Source: Malurus cyaneus samueli
Taxonomy: Eukaryota; Chordata; Aves; Passeriformes; Maluridae
Reading direction: 5' to 3'
DNA: 64,000 nucleotides
NCBI GenBank assembly: GCA_009741485.1
Contig: CM019216.1
Span: forward strand, 47,128,863 to 47,192,862
Every line of letters begins with the position of its first letter. The stretch's first letter is position 1. Below are positions 50,635 through 63,000 of this stretch, piece by piece. A model generated the notes under the pieces. It was not told the origin of the DNA, ran no database searches, and saw nothing but the letters and a program-made list of their open reading frames with translations. The position numbers were made by a program, and so were the translations under genes.

Positions 50635-50640
50635 TTTAAA
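50635..50640 (+). promoter_or_regulatory. FABP7: FABP7 TATA-like box (TTTAAA)
   Basis: TTTAAA in an otherwise GC-only context, 73 nt before the ATG. This places transcription start near 50665-50670 and predicts a 5' UTR of about 45 nt, short as in other FABP genes. Confidence 0.65.
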
Positions 50641-50712
50641 TGCGGGGCGGCGCGGCGGCTCCACCGCTCCTGCTGTCCTCGGCACCGCGCTCGGAACACG
50701 CAGTCGGCCGCC

Positions 50713-50785
50713 ATGGTCGAGGCTTTCTGCGCCACCTGGAAGTTGGTGGATAGCCACAACTTCGATGAGTACATGAAGGCACTGG
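50713..50785 (+). CDS. FABP7: FABP7 exon 1 (coding part)
   Basis: ATG in the favourable context CCGCCATGG. Encodes residues 1-24 plus the first base of Gly25, with donor CTGG|GTAGGT. The 5' UTR is probably only about 45 nt, given the TATA-like box at 50635. Confidence 0.95.
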
Positions 50786-51705
50786 GTAGGTACGGCCGGG
50801 CGCCGGCGTCTTTAGGAAACCTTGGAATTTTGCAGCATCTTAAAAAAAAATGAAAAGGCTGCCTCCTTCCATTGCCAGAGGCGTAGGTGAGGCATTGGCA
50901 GCAGTGGTGGTGATGAGGGGGTGGTTGAGGGGGCTGTGTTTCTATCCATAGAGCTAATTAGATGGGGGTCATCACCTGGGGGGCCGGTGTGTTTGTGTGG
51001 GAGAGGCTCCGGGAAAAGCCCCCGGGCTAAGGGGAGCGTGTGAAAACGAGCACGTGTTGCTTGCGGATAAGTTAGAAACAAGCAAGCGAAAAAGAAATCA
51101 TTATGCTGGGGTGATAAGGAATTGAAACTCAGCAGAAGCGATTGCGGCCGCGCCTGTGACCGCGGATGGAGTGCCTCTGTGCTCGGAGGCGAGGGAGGGC
51201 GCGGAGCTACAGCGGGGCGGGCAGTACCCATGGACACTCAGTGCAAGGGCACAGGAGAACAGAAAGCAGCGTTTCACAGCGATAGTTTACAGCTGTAGAG
51301 CGGGTTTTAAGATCTCTGTACCTCGAAGCATGGGGGTAAAAAGTAAAAATCCCGAAGTTTGATGGATTTCTCTTTTCCCTTGAATGGTCTAGGAGTGGGG
51401 TTTGCAACACGGCAGGTGGGGAATGTGACTAAACCCACTGTGATTATCAGCAGCGAGGGGGACAAAGTAGTGATCAAGACTCAAAGCACTTTCAAAAACA
51501 CAGAAATCAGCTTTAAACTTGGAGAGGAATTTGATGAAACTACTCCTGATGACAGAAACTGCAAAGTAAGTGAACTCCGGGGCTTCAGTCGCCTCTTTCT
51601 TTTTCCTTCCCTCCCCCGCCCCCCAGGCTCTGCCTTTGGTAGGGTCAAAGGAAAAAAAACGTAACTTCTGCTACTAGTTAGAGCACTGCAAAGGACAGGA
51701 GGAAA

Positions 51706-51736
<31 letters not shown>

Positions 51737-53697
51737 ATTGCGTTTTGCTTGCCCTGCCCGCTTGCACCATGCCTTTTCTGAATGAGTCACGTTGCCAGCT
51801 CCCTGTCTACCCTGCAGTTTTAACTGATTGTGCTAGTTTCCCACTTTTCTCAGAAGTCTCATATCATTTGGCATAACTTTTCCCAGTCAAAATAGTGAGA
51901 TGTCTCTTTTCCTGCACCTTTGGGATCTTAACATCAAATATTATTCCAAGGCACATCTGAAACGGGTTCTTGTGAGACTGGAACTTAAAGAAACAACTTT
52001 TTCATCCTTTGACACAAAACAGAATTGTGTGTATTTCATGCTTAAAACGAGGATGATTCATAGCCTTGGCTTTAAAATGGCTGGGACTACTTTATCATTC
52101 TAGATCCGCATCCATCTGTTGAAGAGAATTCAATAGAACAGTGCATGCTGAATGTGTGAGCAGAATCTGAAGTACTGCAAATAAAGGCATGTCTTTGTGT
52201 TTCTTGGTATCTCATAGTCAGTTGTGACCCTGGATGGAGAGAAGCTAGTGCACGTACAGAAATGGGATGGCAAAGAGACAAACTTTGTGAGAGAAATAAA
52301 GGATGGCAAAATGGTAATGGTAAGTATAAAGCACACTGAGCATTATCATGCACCACAAACACTCATTTACCCTTATCTAAAGTTTTGTGAACAGTGTGAC
52401 TTAGACACAAACCCTTAAATTAATGGTTTTAGGCAGGCCAGCCTCCGGATTTCCAGAGTGTATATGTTCTCTTTCTAGACTTTTTAAATACCCAAGAAAA
52501 AAAGTCCTGGTAAACTTGTAATGATACAAAGTTCTTGATTACATAGGCAATTTAGACTTCTTTAAAAACTTGTTTTTGCACACGTAAGTATTGTTTAATT
52601 CCTCAGAAGAAGTAGCTTCCTGTGAAAATAAAATTACAATACCATAGGAGATAATAGTATTTTCACATTTAATAATAATGGGCTTAGTCCTCCTATCTTG
52701 TTAAGACCAATGATAAAAAGCAATTGTAGAGAGAAGTCTGGGTTTAAATTCACCTGCTTTTCCTGACTTTTTAGAAACAAGAGTATGGGATGAATAAATG
52801 TTGTAAGTTACTATAGCTAATGTCCAGGGTAGCACATCTCATAGCACAGAGACAAAGCTTTCAAAAACAATCTTCAGCCATGCTAATACATCAGACTTGG
52901 TTGTTGGAGAAGACTGGTTATTTTGTTTCCTTATTACTTCAGAGGGTATCTCTGTTGATGAAGACTTGCAAATAACACAGATTTTAAAACATGGCGAAAC
53001 ACAGTGTGGCCAGTGTTTCAAGGGAAAACACGTGCTTTGCTTTTTGAAACAGTAACACACAAATCGCAAAAATAAAGAAAATCTTGTCCTTTTGAATTTA
53101 AGTACAGTGTGGTGCCATTCTACTTCCGGAAATACCTCCAGAATGCACACTCTAATTGGTGTTCTGCACAACTGCAGTGACTAGAGCATTTGGTAGTTCT
53201 AGATACACAGGGTACAGAATGAATTTTTTCCTTGTTTCTTGAACAAGGTTCTCCTGGAGTATATACCTATGCGTAATAGCATAGAGGCCTTGGAATATTA
53301 GACTGCACATTTTGTGGGATAAGCTTTGGGAACATAAGAGTCAAGTCTGTGTTAAAATGGTGCTAGATTAAAAAAATTAAACAGTAAATTAAATAAAAAA
53401 TTTAAAAGCCACCTTGTAAATGTGTATTATGTGTTTCAGCAAAGAGAAAGTATAATTTCTTGTGGGTACCATAACTAAGACTTGGCTTCCTGTTAATTTA
53501 AAATGTCAATAATCTAGATCTATTTGTTTTTCTACAAATTACATCATGTAAACCAACCTTCATCTAGCATGGGCTTCATAATGTGCTAAACCACTACAGA
53601 AAATGGTCCAGCCTCTAACATGTGTGTCTTTTCCTTGGACTTGCAGACTCTCACCTTTGGTGATGTGGTTGCTGTTCGCCACTATGAGAAAGCGTAG
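50713..53697 (+). CDS. FABP7: Brain-type fatty acid-binding protein, complete, four exons
   Basis: An intracellular lipid-binding protein that carries long-chain polyunsaturated fatty acids such as DHA in radial glia, astrocytes and retina. The CDS joins 50713-50785, 51393-51565, 52218-52319 and 53647-53697. Exon sizes 73, 173, 102 and 51 nt and intron positions are the standard FABP family pattern, and the product is 132 aa, the usual length. The N-terminus [11 protein letters not shown] carries the FABP signature. The helix-turn-helix lid spans roughly residues 15-36, and the remainder forms the beta-barrel. Carboxylate-binding residues Arg107, Arg127 and Tyr129 (VAVRHYEKA end) are present. 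Brain-type diagnostic segments include [13 protein letters not shown] and TTPDDRNCK. Introns are 607, 652 and 1327 bp with GT-AG ends. The promoter is a CpG island with a TATA-like box. SMPDL3A follows 2.9 kb downstream on the same strand. No frameshift or missing residue was seen. Confidence 0.97.
51393..51565 (+). CDS. FABP7: FABP7 exon 2
   Basis: The acceptor GGTCTAG ends at 51392. The exon starts by completing Gly25 ([14 protein letters not shown] follows) and ends with NCK82 at donor AAA|GTAAGT. Its 173 nt length is the family standard. Confidence 0.96.
51703..51731. repeat. A29 homopolymer in FABP7 intron 2
   Basis: Twenty-nine A following GACAGGAGG; length is likely variable. No attached retroelement body was recognised. 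Confidence 0.9.
52218..52319 (+). CDS. FABP7: FABP7 exon 3
   Basis: The acceptor CTCATAG ends at 52217. The exon encodes residues 83-116, beginning [18 protein letters not shown] and including Arg107. The donor is ATG|GTAAGT. Length 102 nt as in all FABP genes. Confidence 0.96.
53647..53697 (+). CDS. FABP7: FABP7 exon 4 (coding part)
   Basis: The acceptor GACTTGCAG ends at 53646. The exon encodes [16 protein letters not shown] with the ligand-binding Arg127 and Tyr129 and a TAG stop at 53695-53697. Confidence 0.96.
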   Translation, partial: TLTFGDVVAVRHYEKA

Positions 53698-53799
53698 AGT
53701 TTACCTGACCTCTGTTCAGATGTTACTTCTGCTGGATGGATTAATGTCCTGTCCATAACTGATCGTAGCTAAAATGCACATTTCTGGCATGAAAAGGTT

Positions 53800-53805
53800 A
53801 ATAAA
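53800..53805 (+). terminator. FABP7: FABP7 proximal poly(A) signal (AATAAA)
   Basis: Canonical AATAAA 103 nt after the stop, with a G/GT-rich downstream element starting five bases later (53810-53850). The distal alternative is ATTAAA at 54009-54014. Confidence 0.65.
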
Positions 53806-53809
53806 GATT

Positions 53810-53850
53810 GGGGGGGGCAGGTTGGGGGCGGGGCAAGTGGGAGTGGGAGG
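53810..53850 (+). promoter_or_regulatory. FABP7: G-rich element downstream of the FABP7 poly(A) signal
   Basis: G runs of 8, 5, 4, 3 and 3 within 40 bases (starting 53810, 53824, 53830, 53839 and 53845) satisfy a G-quadruplex pattern. Such elements can promote polymerase pausing and 3' end formation. Confidence 0.5.
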
Positions 53851-54715
53851 TGTTTTTTATAAAAAAGAATATGCCATCAAATTGGCATGCTTGTGCTATA
53901 TAGTGAAACAGGTTAAACTTGGCATTAAATTTCTGAAACACTTGCCTCCCAATTTTTTTTACAGTAAATGGAACATATTTGAACTGTTTTGGAATGCAGA
54001 TCAAACAAATTAAAACATTTTTTAAACCTGTGCTTCTTTTGCATTTAATCAGCTAATATTCCCGTGTCCTGGAGGGAGGTGTTCAAAGTTCCTTTTTTCT
54101 GAGTTAAAGGACAGAAAAGCATGTGGTGCAACGATGCAGCAGTCTTTCTATGTGGTCTAGAGTACTTGGGGAAATGAAAAATTGACTTTGGTGGCTTTTT
54201 GATGGAGAAATTAAAACTCCCTGTATTTATGTAGACAGAGAAGTGAGATGTTCAAGCCAGTTTCAGCTCCTCTTTTCACTGGGAACTTGTTGCTCAGTGC
54301 AGATTAAGTTCAGTAGATTGATATGATGTTCCAGGGACCATGGAGTCTTGGTTTTGATAGGTTTGGGGATTTTTTTTTTGCTAATATGTAAATTTTGAAG
54401 TCTTTCACAGGGTGGAAGGAAAGGGTCAACATGGTAACCCCTTTTCATCAGTCTCCACAGGAATAGGAGGAAAAGAGTATGCCATGAACCTACTGGCATT
54501 CCTCTCCCTCATCTGTTGTTTCATACCTAATATATATAAGAAATAATAATTTGCACTGTGAGCAATTTAAAATAAAATGCTGCTTAGAAGAGATAAATTA
54601 AAACTTTAAGCCTGAACAGTATTTCCCTAAAATACCAGAGTGGAAAAAGCTGCCTTATACTTAGGAAAATTGGAACAGATTGTTGGCAGCATGGAGAAGA
54701 CTGTTTGGAGAGTCC

Positions 54716-54737
54716 ATGTTTTCTATGATTCTATGAG
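54716..54737 (+). mobile_element. Possible CR1 tail remnant
   Basis: TTTTCTATGATTCTATGAG resembles the CR1 terminal octamer repeat, but no upstream CR1 sequence is recognisable. It may be chance. Confidence 0.3.
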
Positions 54738-55565
54738 TCAGTGTGTAGCACTCATAGAAACATGGAGGTGTAGCTACCTACAGTCTTGTAACCAAAGGCA
54801 GAGCTGAGCTGTGGATTTAGCTGGTCACTGCTCTGGGAGTGGTGCATGTGGCTGCAGTGGAGGTGCAGGAGTGGCATCCTGCCCAGCTTCCCAGGTCTAA
54901 TCCTTCAGATCTGCTATGTAGTGTGGGAAGAGGCTTCTTGCTTTCCTGGATTGATAGGATAACATGGGTAACTCATCTGATAAAAGTTCACACATAACTG
55001 GCACCAATCCCACAAAAATATAAAATTCAATGTTGTTAGCTTTATTTTTTCATAAAAACCTTGAAAGGAATATTCAAGTATATTTTCTCTTGTGGGGAAC
55101 ACTACATCTAGAAGATGGAGCCCTTAATTATCAAGCATTATAAATATGTTTTATTTGGTGGATATTGATAGTTTTTAAAATCCAGGACCTATCTTTTTTT
55201 TCATCAGACAAAAGTGGAACTTGTTCCAGTGGTATGGGGAAACCCATTTTCTATGTTTTGGGCTGCTTCACTGGTGCAGTGCAAGTTATGTTAAGCAGCA
55301 TCTTCTGCACTTCATTTTTATCAGTTCATTTAATCCTCAGCTTCACTACCCATACAACCTTCATCTGCCTCCCCTCTGCTGCTGCCTGGTGCCTGTGGAT
55401 GCACATGCCACATGACTGTTCTTCCCAGCCCCCTTTTCTCAGAAAGTTGGGAGCAGTTGCTTTTCCCTCTTCACTGGTGTAAACAGACTTGCTTTCCCAA
55501 TAATGGCATTTGTTTTCACAATAAATTATTTGTAGAGTCATGAATTTTTATAAAAAAATCATAGG

Positions 55566-55590
55566 TTTTTTTTTTTTTTTTTTTTTTTTT
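55566..55590. repeat. T25 homopolymer
   Basis: Twenty-five T in the FABP7-SMPDL3A intergenic region. No SINE or LINE body is visible beside it. Confidence 0.9.
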
Positions 55591-56259
55591 CTTAATATAG
55601 GAAAGGAATATAGAGGCAAATTGTTAAGACTTGGTTTAACAAATAAACCCTGAATTAATATTTTGGATTGCTGTCACTTTTAAACGAACAAACAAAATAG
55701 TAGCCTTTTAAACAAATGCTATTTTTCCCTACATGCTATTCTAGAGATACCCAATATTAGTGTCAAATTAAATAAAGGAGGAAAAGTGGAGAAGTGGTGC
55801 CTGTGAAGTAACTGATGTGCTCAGAGGAGTGGAAAAGAGAGGAGTATACTGATACATTGGACTTCCAGCTGCTAACACAGCTTTGCAGAGCTGAAAGGAA
55901 CAGCACAGTGAGCAATGAGACATTTCAGGGTAACCACAGGATCCATGACATTATTATTGTGATCTTCTCCTAAAACTGGCACCAAGTACTCTTCCTCTTT
56001 ATGAAACGACTCTGATTTCAGCAATAAACAGCAGCTCTGAAAGCCTTATCAATGGAGACTTGTGTTTGCAATACACCTCATCACTCTCCTTAGGCTGTAT
56101 AAAGTGTATTTAATAGTATATTTCATCAGGTTGGTTTGGATTTTTTCCCCCCCCTTTTTTGATTTTTTTTTTTTTAGCATGATAAGTAACCAGGATCTAT
56201 TTTCACATGCATGCCATGAGAAACCTTCCTTTCAAGAGATGCTTGAGACTGGTGTGGGG

Positions 56260-57075
56260 TGAGCACAGCCTTTCCTCGGCCGCCTCACATCCGCCGGTGC
56301 CCCGACTCCAGCCCTGCCCGCGGCAGGCTCGGCTCCTGGAGCTCCTTAGCGCTGCCCTGGGGGTGGCACTCCTGAAGGTCAGCCCGGGCACTGCCAGCTC
56401 AGGGGACAGCTTGAGCCGCCGTCCGACAGCGGGGCCGCGGCCTGGAGCGGCTTTCGGCCCCAGGCGGTGCGGGCGGGGCGCGGTGGTTTCCGGGGCCCCC
56501 CGCAGAACCGGGGTTTGCACAAGCCGTCCGGGGCTCGCCCCTTTCCCGGAGGCCGGGGCGCTCACAAAGGCAGAGCCGTCGGCGGGCCGGGCGCTCCCGC
56601 ACGGCCGACATGGAGCTGCGGCTGGCGCTCGGGCTGGCGCTGCTCTGCTCCGCGCTGGAGGCGGCGCCGGCCGGCCCGCAGCGGCCCCGCTCCGCCGTGG
56701 GTGAGTGGGCCGGGGGTCAGCGGCTGAGGGCCCGGCCGGGCGCCCGGGGGGCGGGGGGAGCGGGCGAGAGGCGGCCCGGCGAGAGAGGCCCGGTCGGGGG
56801 CCGCCGCCAGCTCGGCGGTGGGGCGGGGGAGCTCCGGGCTGCGCGGTGCCAGCTTGCGCCTCTTCCTCCCCCGGCACTGCTGCCCGCACTTAACCTGCTG
56901 CCGTAGTATTCCCTGTCCCAACTGCCGCGGGTGACTGCTAGATCAGTGAACACCTGGCTCTGTTCAGGTGCGGGGGGTTACTCGGGGTTTATATTTAGCT
57001 GTCCGCCAAGGCCGGCGGGTGAGGTGAGGTGAGCCCTGCCCTGCCCCTGGCGCGCTGTCCCGAGGCACGCACTGC
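56260..57075 (+). promoter_or_regulatory. SMPDL3A: SMPDL3A CpG-island promoter
   Basis: A GC- and CpG-dense block, densest at 56270-56900, surrounds the ATG. No TATA box was seen in the last 300 bases before the ATG, so dispersed housekeeping-type initiation is likely. The 5' UTR boundary cannot be set from sequence. Confidence 0.75.
56610..56700 (+). CDS. SMPDL3A: SMPDL3A exon 1 (coding part)
   Basis: ATG in a CpG island. Encodes the signal peptide and a short proline/arginine-rich linker up to Val30. Donor GTGG|GTGAGT in phase 1. The N-terminus is poorly conserved in the family, so the start rests on the hydrophobic leader and the position just inside the island. Confidence 0.88.
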
Positions 57076-60000
57076 AAACACCGCGTTTGGGGCTGTGCTG
57101 GCAGCAAACACACGGCTCTGCCTGCCGTGCTCCCCGCTCTGGTCCTAAGGGCAGGTGAGTGCTCCGAAATGAATTCCCACGGAATTCTCATTCCATGTTA
57201 CTCGCTCTTGCCTCGCACCAAGCACGCAGAAGTGTCCCGGCATTTCTCTTGTCTCTTGTTCGTAGGCATCACAGTTTTACAAATTTTGAAGATCACCTCT
57301 TGTTTCACAGAGTGAGCATCTGACCTTGGGAAAAATCGATTTGTATCTGTCCCTGTTTCACAACCACTGCCTCAGATACAAGCGTGCCTTGACCAAGTGC
57401 TTTGAAGTTTACAGAAAGAAGTTACTTTTATTTTACATGAAACTTGAAGGCCGGTAGTCTTAACACAGACTTCATTCATCTTACTCAGCATATTCCTATA
57501 CTTCTCAGCTGCTTTATCCATACAGCGCTCTGTAAGAGTGGCTGAGAGCCTGTCAGCCTACAAAGTAGTGAGTTGGTAAGGCTGACACACTGCTCTATGG
57601 TGAGAAGCTCAGTTTCTTTGCACACGTGCTATTTCTTGTCTTTCTTTCCAGACTGTGATCTTTAATAGTAGCTTCCAGCCAGAGAAGGTCTGGAAAAGTA
57701 ATTAAAATGCAACTCCCTCTCTTTTCAAGTAGAGTGGAGAAGTCCTTCTATTGCCTCCTCTTCTTTCCAGTTTCCAGATTGCTATTAATGAAAAGGAGCT
57801 GATTTTTCAGTTCCTTCCAACCTCCATTTAATTTCTGGTGAATAGCATAGACCTACACCTCGGCTTCAGTTTTCAGTTTTTCTAAGAAGTATTCATGAAG
57901 GACTCATCAAGAAGAACTCGCCCACGCTTATCAGACAGGCTAATCAACAATTTGTTAAAATTTATTCTCCTTTTCAAAACTTTAAAGAGGAGTAGCAGTA
58001 GATAAACTGGAATAAGCTTGACATTACCCCTGTATATCCAGTTCAAATGCAAATAATGTATTTTCTTTAATCTTTGTTTTCTGAAAACAGGACAGTTCTG
58101 GCATGTATCTGACCTACATTTAGATCCGACATACCACATAACCCCTGATCACACCAAAGTTTGTTCTTCATCCAAAGGAGTCAATGCCTCCAACCCAGGC
58201 CCTTTTGGAGACTTTTTGTGTGATTCTCCTTATCAGCTTATTTCATCAGCATTTGCATTCATGAAAGATTCAAAAGAGCAGGTTTCATTCATGATTTGGA
58301 CAGGGTAAGTGTTCAAGTCACTCTGCAGTTAAAGCTGGATAGCCAGATAGTGTAGTAATTCTAGTTAGTATTGGCACCAACAAATGACTTAAGTTCAGTA
58401 TCTCACAAATGCTAGTTCTCCCTTTAGTTGTCCAAGTGGCTACTAAGTGGAAGACTGAGTGAGAATATAAGACCTCAAGAACAGACTTTGACCTCTGTTA
58501 CAACTCTTGGACTGTTCATTGTGATATTTAGCATATGGTTGTGTTACTCTAAGTTAATAGAAATGGTGCAGGGAGGGTGGGAAGTGGAAAAAGCAGAAAG
58601 AAAGGTCAGGGCAATAGCTGACTCATCGTAGGCCTCTGTTGAGTAAAAACATTTACCTTTCCTGTTCCAGTCTTCAGTATTAGAAAGTGGGCTTAATAAT
58701 ACTCTCTCGCAGAGATGTTATCTGTGAAGTTTTGTGTGTTTGAGCAGTGGGACTAGGCAAAGAACTGTAAAAGGCCAGCTGTAAATGAGCAGCTTGACAG
58801 TACTAAGCTATCAAGGCGTAGTATTTCGCCTTGTTACTTTCTAGGTGTTCATAAAAGATAGAATCACCCTTCTGCCATAGCAGAACTTTCAATTATACCA
58901 TCTCACAATTTTTTTATGGCATACATCAATGGATAATTTTTCAAAGAAATTAGTATTTTTGAGTGTGAGAACTATGTTTTATACCACTTATTTTTGCTGG
59001 GAAAGGGTGTTAAGAAATACTAATATATGAAGCAAGTGAGAAATTTATTTCACTTACCTTATTGTACTTAATTTTCAACAGGATTTTGTTAAAAGGGAAA
59101 ACCAAACTAGCAATGTTGTGCAGGTGATGAGATATATAATGCAAACTGCACAATAGCTTGTCAATGATGACTTTCATTTCTAAGAAATCTTCATCATGAT
59201 AAATATGATTCACAGTATAGACATTGTCTAAACAAGTCTACTTGTTCGTGCTTTTTTTTTAAACAAAAGCCTTTGCAGAGAGCTTTTCATTCTATGATTT
59301 TTATTAAAGTGAATAGTAACATGCTAGAGTACAGATGTGCAGACATTTTTGCCTTCCTTATGTTTTTAAACAAACTTTCGTTAATTAAGCCTTTTCCTTT
59401 TTCAGAGATAGCCCTCCTCATGTTCCTGTAAAAGAGCTCTCCACAAAGTTGGTCATTGACATCATTGGTAATCTGAGTTCTACAATTCGTAATTTCTTCC
59501 CTGATCTTCAGGTTTTCCCAGCCTTAGGCAATCATGACTATTGGCCACAGGTAAAACAAGTTAGAAATTTGTTCATGTGTCATATTGGGTGTGTTCCTAA
59601 CTCCTGAGAAAGCAGGTCTGAAAAATAGGAGTTAATTCTGTGTAACTGTTATTCAGGAAACCGAATTCTACAGTTCTTCAGTTAGCATTTAATTTTATAA
59701 ATAGTTCCACTCTAGAACAGAAACAACATCGCTTGCTCTCTGTAAGGAAACATTGATGGCAGGTAGAGTCTGTCCATGGCCTGAGGTCACACAAGTTTAC
59801 TGCCAATCATTTCTCATGGCTTAGAACCACCACATGTCAACATAGTTAATACACACTTACTTGTCCTTACTGTGTATGTCATGCATGTGTATAAAGTAAC
59901 TTAAACTATCAGAAATTACATCTTTAATGGATCTGTGAGCCTGGGGTAAGTTTCAAGGCCTATTGAAAGGCCTGGAAATCTGAAGGCATCTGCAGGCAAT

Positions 60001-63000
60001 CTGATGCCAGGCAATGTCAGCTGGCATCACTGGATTTTTTTCTTTTTTTTTAACTAAACTGATGGCAGAATTTTTGTAAAGTTCCCGTAGTTTTGCTGAT
60101 AGTATTAAAAATATGTCTAATTTTTCTTTCCTTGCTGGACATTTAGAAATACATTGATGATTCCCCTGTTATGTGCAGCTGAGGATGGTGATTTTTCACT
60201 TTGACTGCGCTGAATATTTTTCTTGGCATACTCAAAAGTAAACAGTTGCTTCATACGTCCTTTAAAATGTATTGTGGGTCGATCTGGCAGCACACGGGAT
60301 CAGAGGCAAATGCTGTCATTGGATGTGAGGGGATCGGAAGGGATGTGAAGCAGGTCAACTAAAGTATTTTGTTTGAAATTCCCCATGGGAATTTAGTAAC
60401 ACCCCTTCACACCCTCAAAGCTTGACTTTCAGCTTTCTGTGGTAGTTGTTAGGCTTGTCAGGGTACAGGTTGGTGCAGTAGGTGGTTGTATGATTGCCCC
60501 TTTCCTTGCTGTAGTCAGTGGTTTCCAAATCGGGACATAACAGAGGTGCTGAGACACAGGGCAAAGGAGATGTGAGACACAAAATAACAGCTAGATGTAT
60601 ACTGGAAGTGTGAGTGCACAAACCAAACTGTGACTTCAGTCTTTTGTGTTCTCACTGTGGTAGTACAGCTTCAGCTTTTTGTATACGCTGACATGGAGTT
60701 AGGTTGGTTCACTAGAAACCACTGGTAAAGTGTTTCGACAGATAAAACCTTAACTGAAGTGTCATGTGGCGTTTCCTGTTCACTTCGTTTCATTTTTAAA
60801 AATGTCTTAGCAGAGAATAGTTGTCATTCAGCAATGTCCTAGAGAAAAAGCCCCCTACAATAACCTTGTAAAGAAAGAATGTAGGGACTTTTTAAATAAA
60901 TATGATTTTTTTTTGTGAAATTAAATCTGAGGTAGGAAAAAAATGCTCAGGAATGGCAGATGGACAGCAGATAGAAAATTGAAACAAGCTGGTGATTGGA
61001 ATAACTGGTGATTGCTGCACAAACCACACTGCAGTATTTGTGATACTTTGAAATGGCGTGCTTCACCAATGTGCAGTACTCGCATGCTTTTCAGTTACTG
61101 TTTGAAAAATACATGGGATCAGACAATCCCCACTATGGGGTCATTTCAACTTGTTTGATTTTTTAATGTTTGTTTTTTGCTCTTTATGACATTTCTTGTT
61201 TTTTCATATGGATATGCCTGGCAAATGTCCTATAGACAGGAAGAAATATGGAGCAAGCCATACATTGTAGGCTGTTCCAAAGCAAGTGTGAAAGCTGCGC
61301 ACTCACCATGCACCAAGGAATTTTCTTTCTCTCTTGTTGTGTTCTGAGCTGTCCATCTTAACAGCTGAACAGTCCTGGGTGATTTTTCTTGAAGAACATA
61401 TTAAAAATAATATCAGGTTAATCAAGCATTGGGATATCTTTCAGATCACATATTGTGACCTGTGTCTTTCTGCATAGTCTTCCTTGTTTCACACCCTTGC
61501 TCCTGCCTAAAACAAATCCCCAAACAGCTTCTAGCAGTTCAGAGAACACTGTCTTGCCTGGGTCCAAACCACCTTCAGTCCTTAACATGGCCTCTTATCT
61601 GATATCAGGCTTTGCTTTTCCTCTTATTGACTGTTAGCTCTGGCTCAAGGCTGCCCTAATAACCCATGTCTGTGCACTGCAATCAACAAAGGTCTCAACA
61701 GACGTCTGATTGCTCTGCTCCTAGACAGGGACTTACTGCCTAAACCTCTAATAATGTAGGTTTGGTTTCAAAGATCTTAGAAAGGTCAAATTTTATGTTT
61801 AAGAAAACATGCACTACAGTTTTTCAACTTCTGTTTTTACCTTCTAGCACCAAGACTCAAAGCAGATATTTTAGGAAGGGCAAGGACAGGCTGGTATCTT
61901 CCTGTCAGGGTTAGATTGGCTTTTATTAGGCTGTGTCTCAAACTGAAGAGTGCTGCAGTCCTAATTAGAGCCAGTGGGAGAAAACATTGACAAAACTTTT
62001 CTTGTACATTTTAAAATACTTTGTTGCTAGAACAGCAGGACCTCATGGAAACATTTGTGAATTTCACTGGAATGTTTCTGAGTGCCATAATGGAGTTTTG
62101 GGGAGCTGCTATGAACCCCAAGTTGCTTGAAAACAAAATTTATGTTCAAGATTTTCGTCCAAAATACTTTATTTTTAGATTTTGACTTGTCAGTTGATAT
62201 ATTTATTAATTTTGCAGAATGTATGGTTTTTCATTCAGTTGTATTCCTAAGGCTTGACATATTTCTGGCGTTAGTTTAGTAATGCATTAACAAGGCCAAG
62301 CAATCAGTTCTGATTAAATTTAGTCCAATACTGGATATTCAGAAGCTATTTTTTTCCTTTCTTGAATTCCTCTTGGTGATGACTGGATACACTTACATGT
62401 TATGCAAGAGGTCAGACAAGATAATTTAGTGGTTTTGTCTGTGTGTCTGAATGCTAAGACTTACACAAGTTCCCCTCTCTCATAGGACCAGCTTCCTGTA
62501 ACTACCAGTGAAGTTTACAATGCTGTAGCAGATTTCTGGAAACCTTGGCTGAATGATGAAGCAATCAATACCTTCAGAAAAGGTAAAGCATGGCAGTAAT
62601 ACATTGGGAAACTAGGCCTTAGAGGACTAATGTTTCTATGGATTTTTCCTGTTCATTTAGCTAATTTTCATAGGATGAATCAGAACAATGGCTTAACTGT
62701 AATGCTTCTCCTGGAAGAAATATTATCTTTTTGAATGGCAGTGCCTATATTCAGGATACACTTATTCCTTTCCGATGCAATATTTATCACTTTTTGTGCC
62801 ATATACAGTTTTATTGACTTTGTACCAATGCATGTGAAATACCTTTCTGCCTTCAAGACCTCATAATACGTTTCTGATGGAAGCACAAAAACTTTGATGG
62901 TAAGAAATAGTCAAAATGTTGTTTCTATTTTAATGCTATATTTATTTCACAGCATATTGAATGGGTGCATTTTTATTCAGGTTATGATAGCACATAGTTG

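Larger units (their letters stand above)
50395..50810 (+). promoter_or_regulatory. FABP7: FABP7 CpG-island promoter
   Basis: A sharply GC- and CpG-rich block in an otherwise AT-rich region, covering the core promoter, the 5' UTR and exon 1. It contains GC-box-like GGGGCGG elements. A TATA-like box inside a CpG island suggests a focused start with a regulated, tissue-specific pattern, which agrees with the known neural expression of the gene. Confidence 0.8.
53698..54040 (+). other. FABP7: FABP7 3' untranslated region (end uncertain)
   Basis: Sequence between the stop and two candidate poly(A) signals: AATAAA at 53800-53805 (followed by a very G-rich block) and ATTAAA at 54009-54014 (followed by a TG/T-rich stretch). 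A proximal form would have a 3' UTR of about 120 nt, the distal form about 330 nt. Confidence 0.55.
54041..56259. other. FABP7-SMPDL3A intergenic
   Basis: About 2.2 kb of AT-rich DNA with the T25 run and a possible CR1 tail remnant. No coding exon recognised. Confidence 0.6.

Noticed and set aside
50335..50776. Long open frames on both strands over the FABP7 promoter
   Set aside because: A consequence of CpG-island composition; the real product is read from 50713 in the FABP7 frame.
56381..56400. Possible LXR-type direct repeat (AGGTCA, four bases, GGGCAC) near the SMPDL3A promoter, of interest because the mammalian gene is LXR-responsive
   Set aside because: The second half-site mismatches the consensus at three positions; not a credible element.
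56203..56889. 228-codon minus-strand frame over the SMPDL3A island
   Set aside because: A GC-rich shadow of the promoter and exon 1; composed of Ala, Pro, Arg and Gly with no domain.
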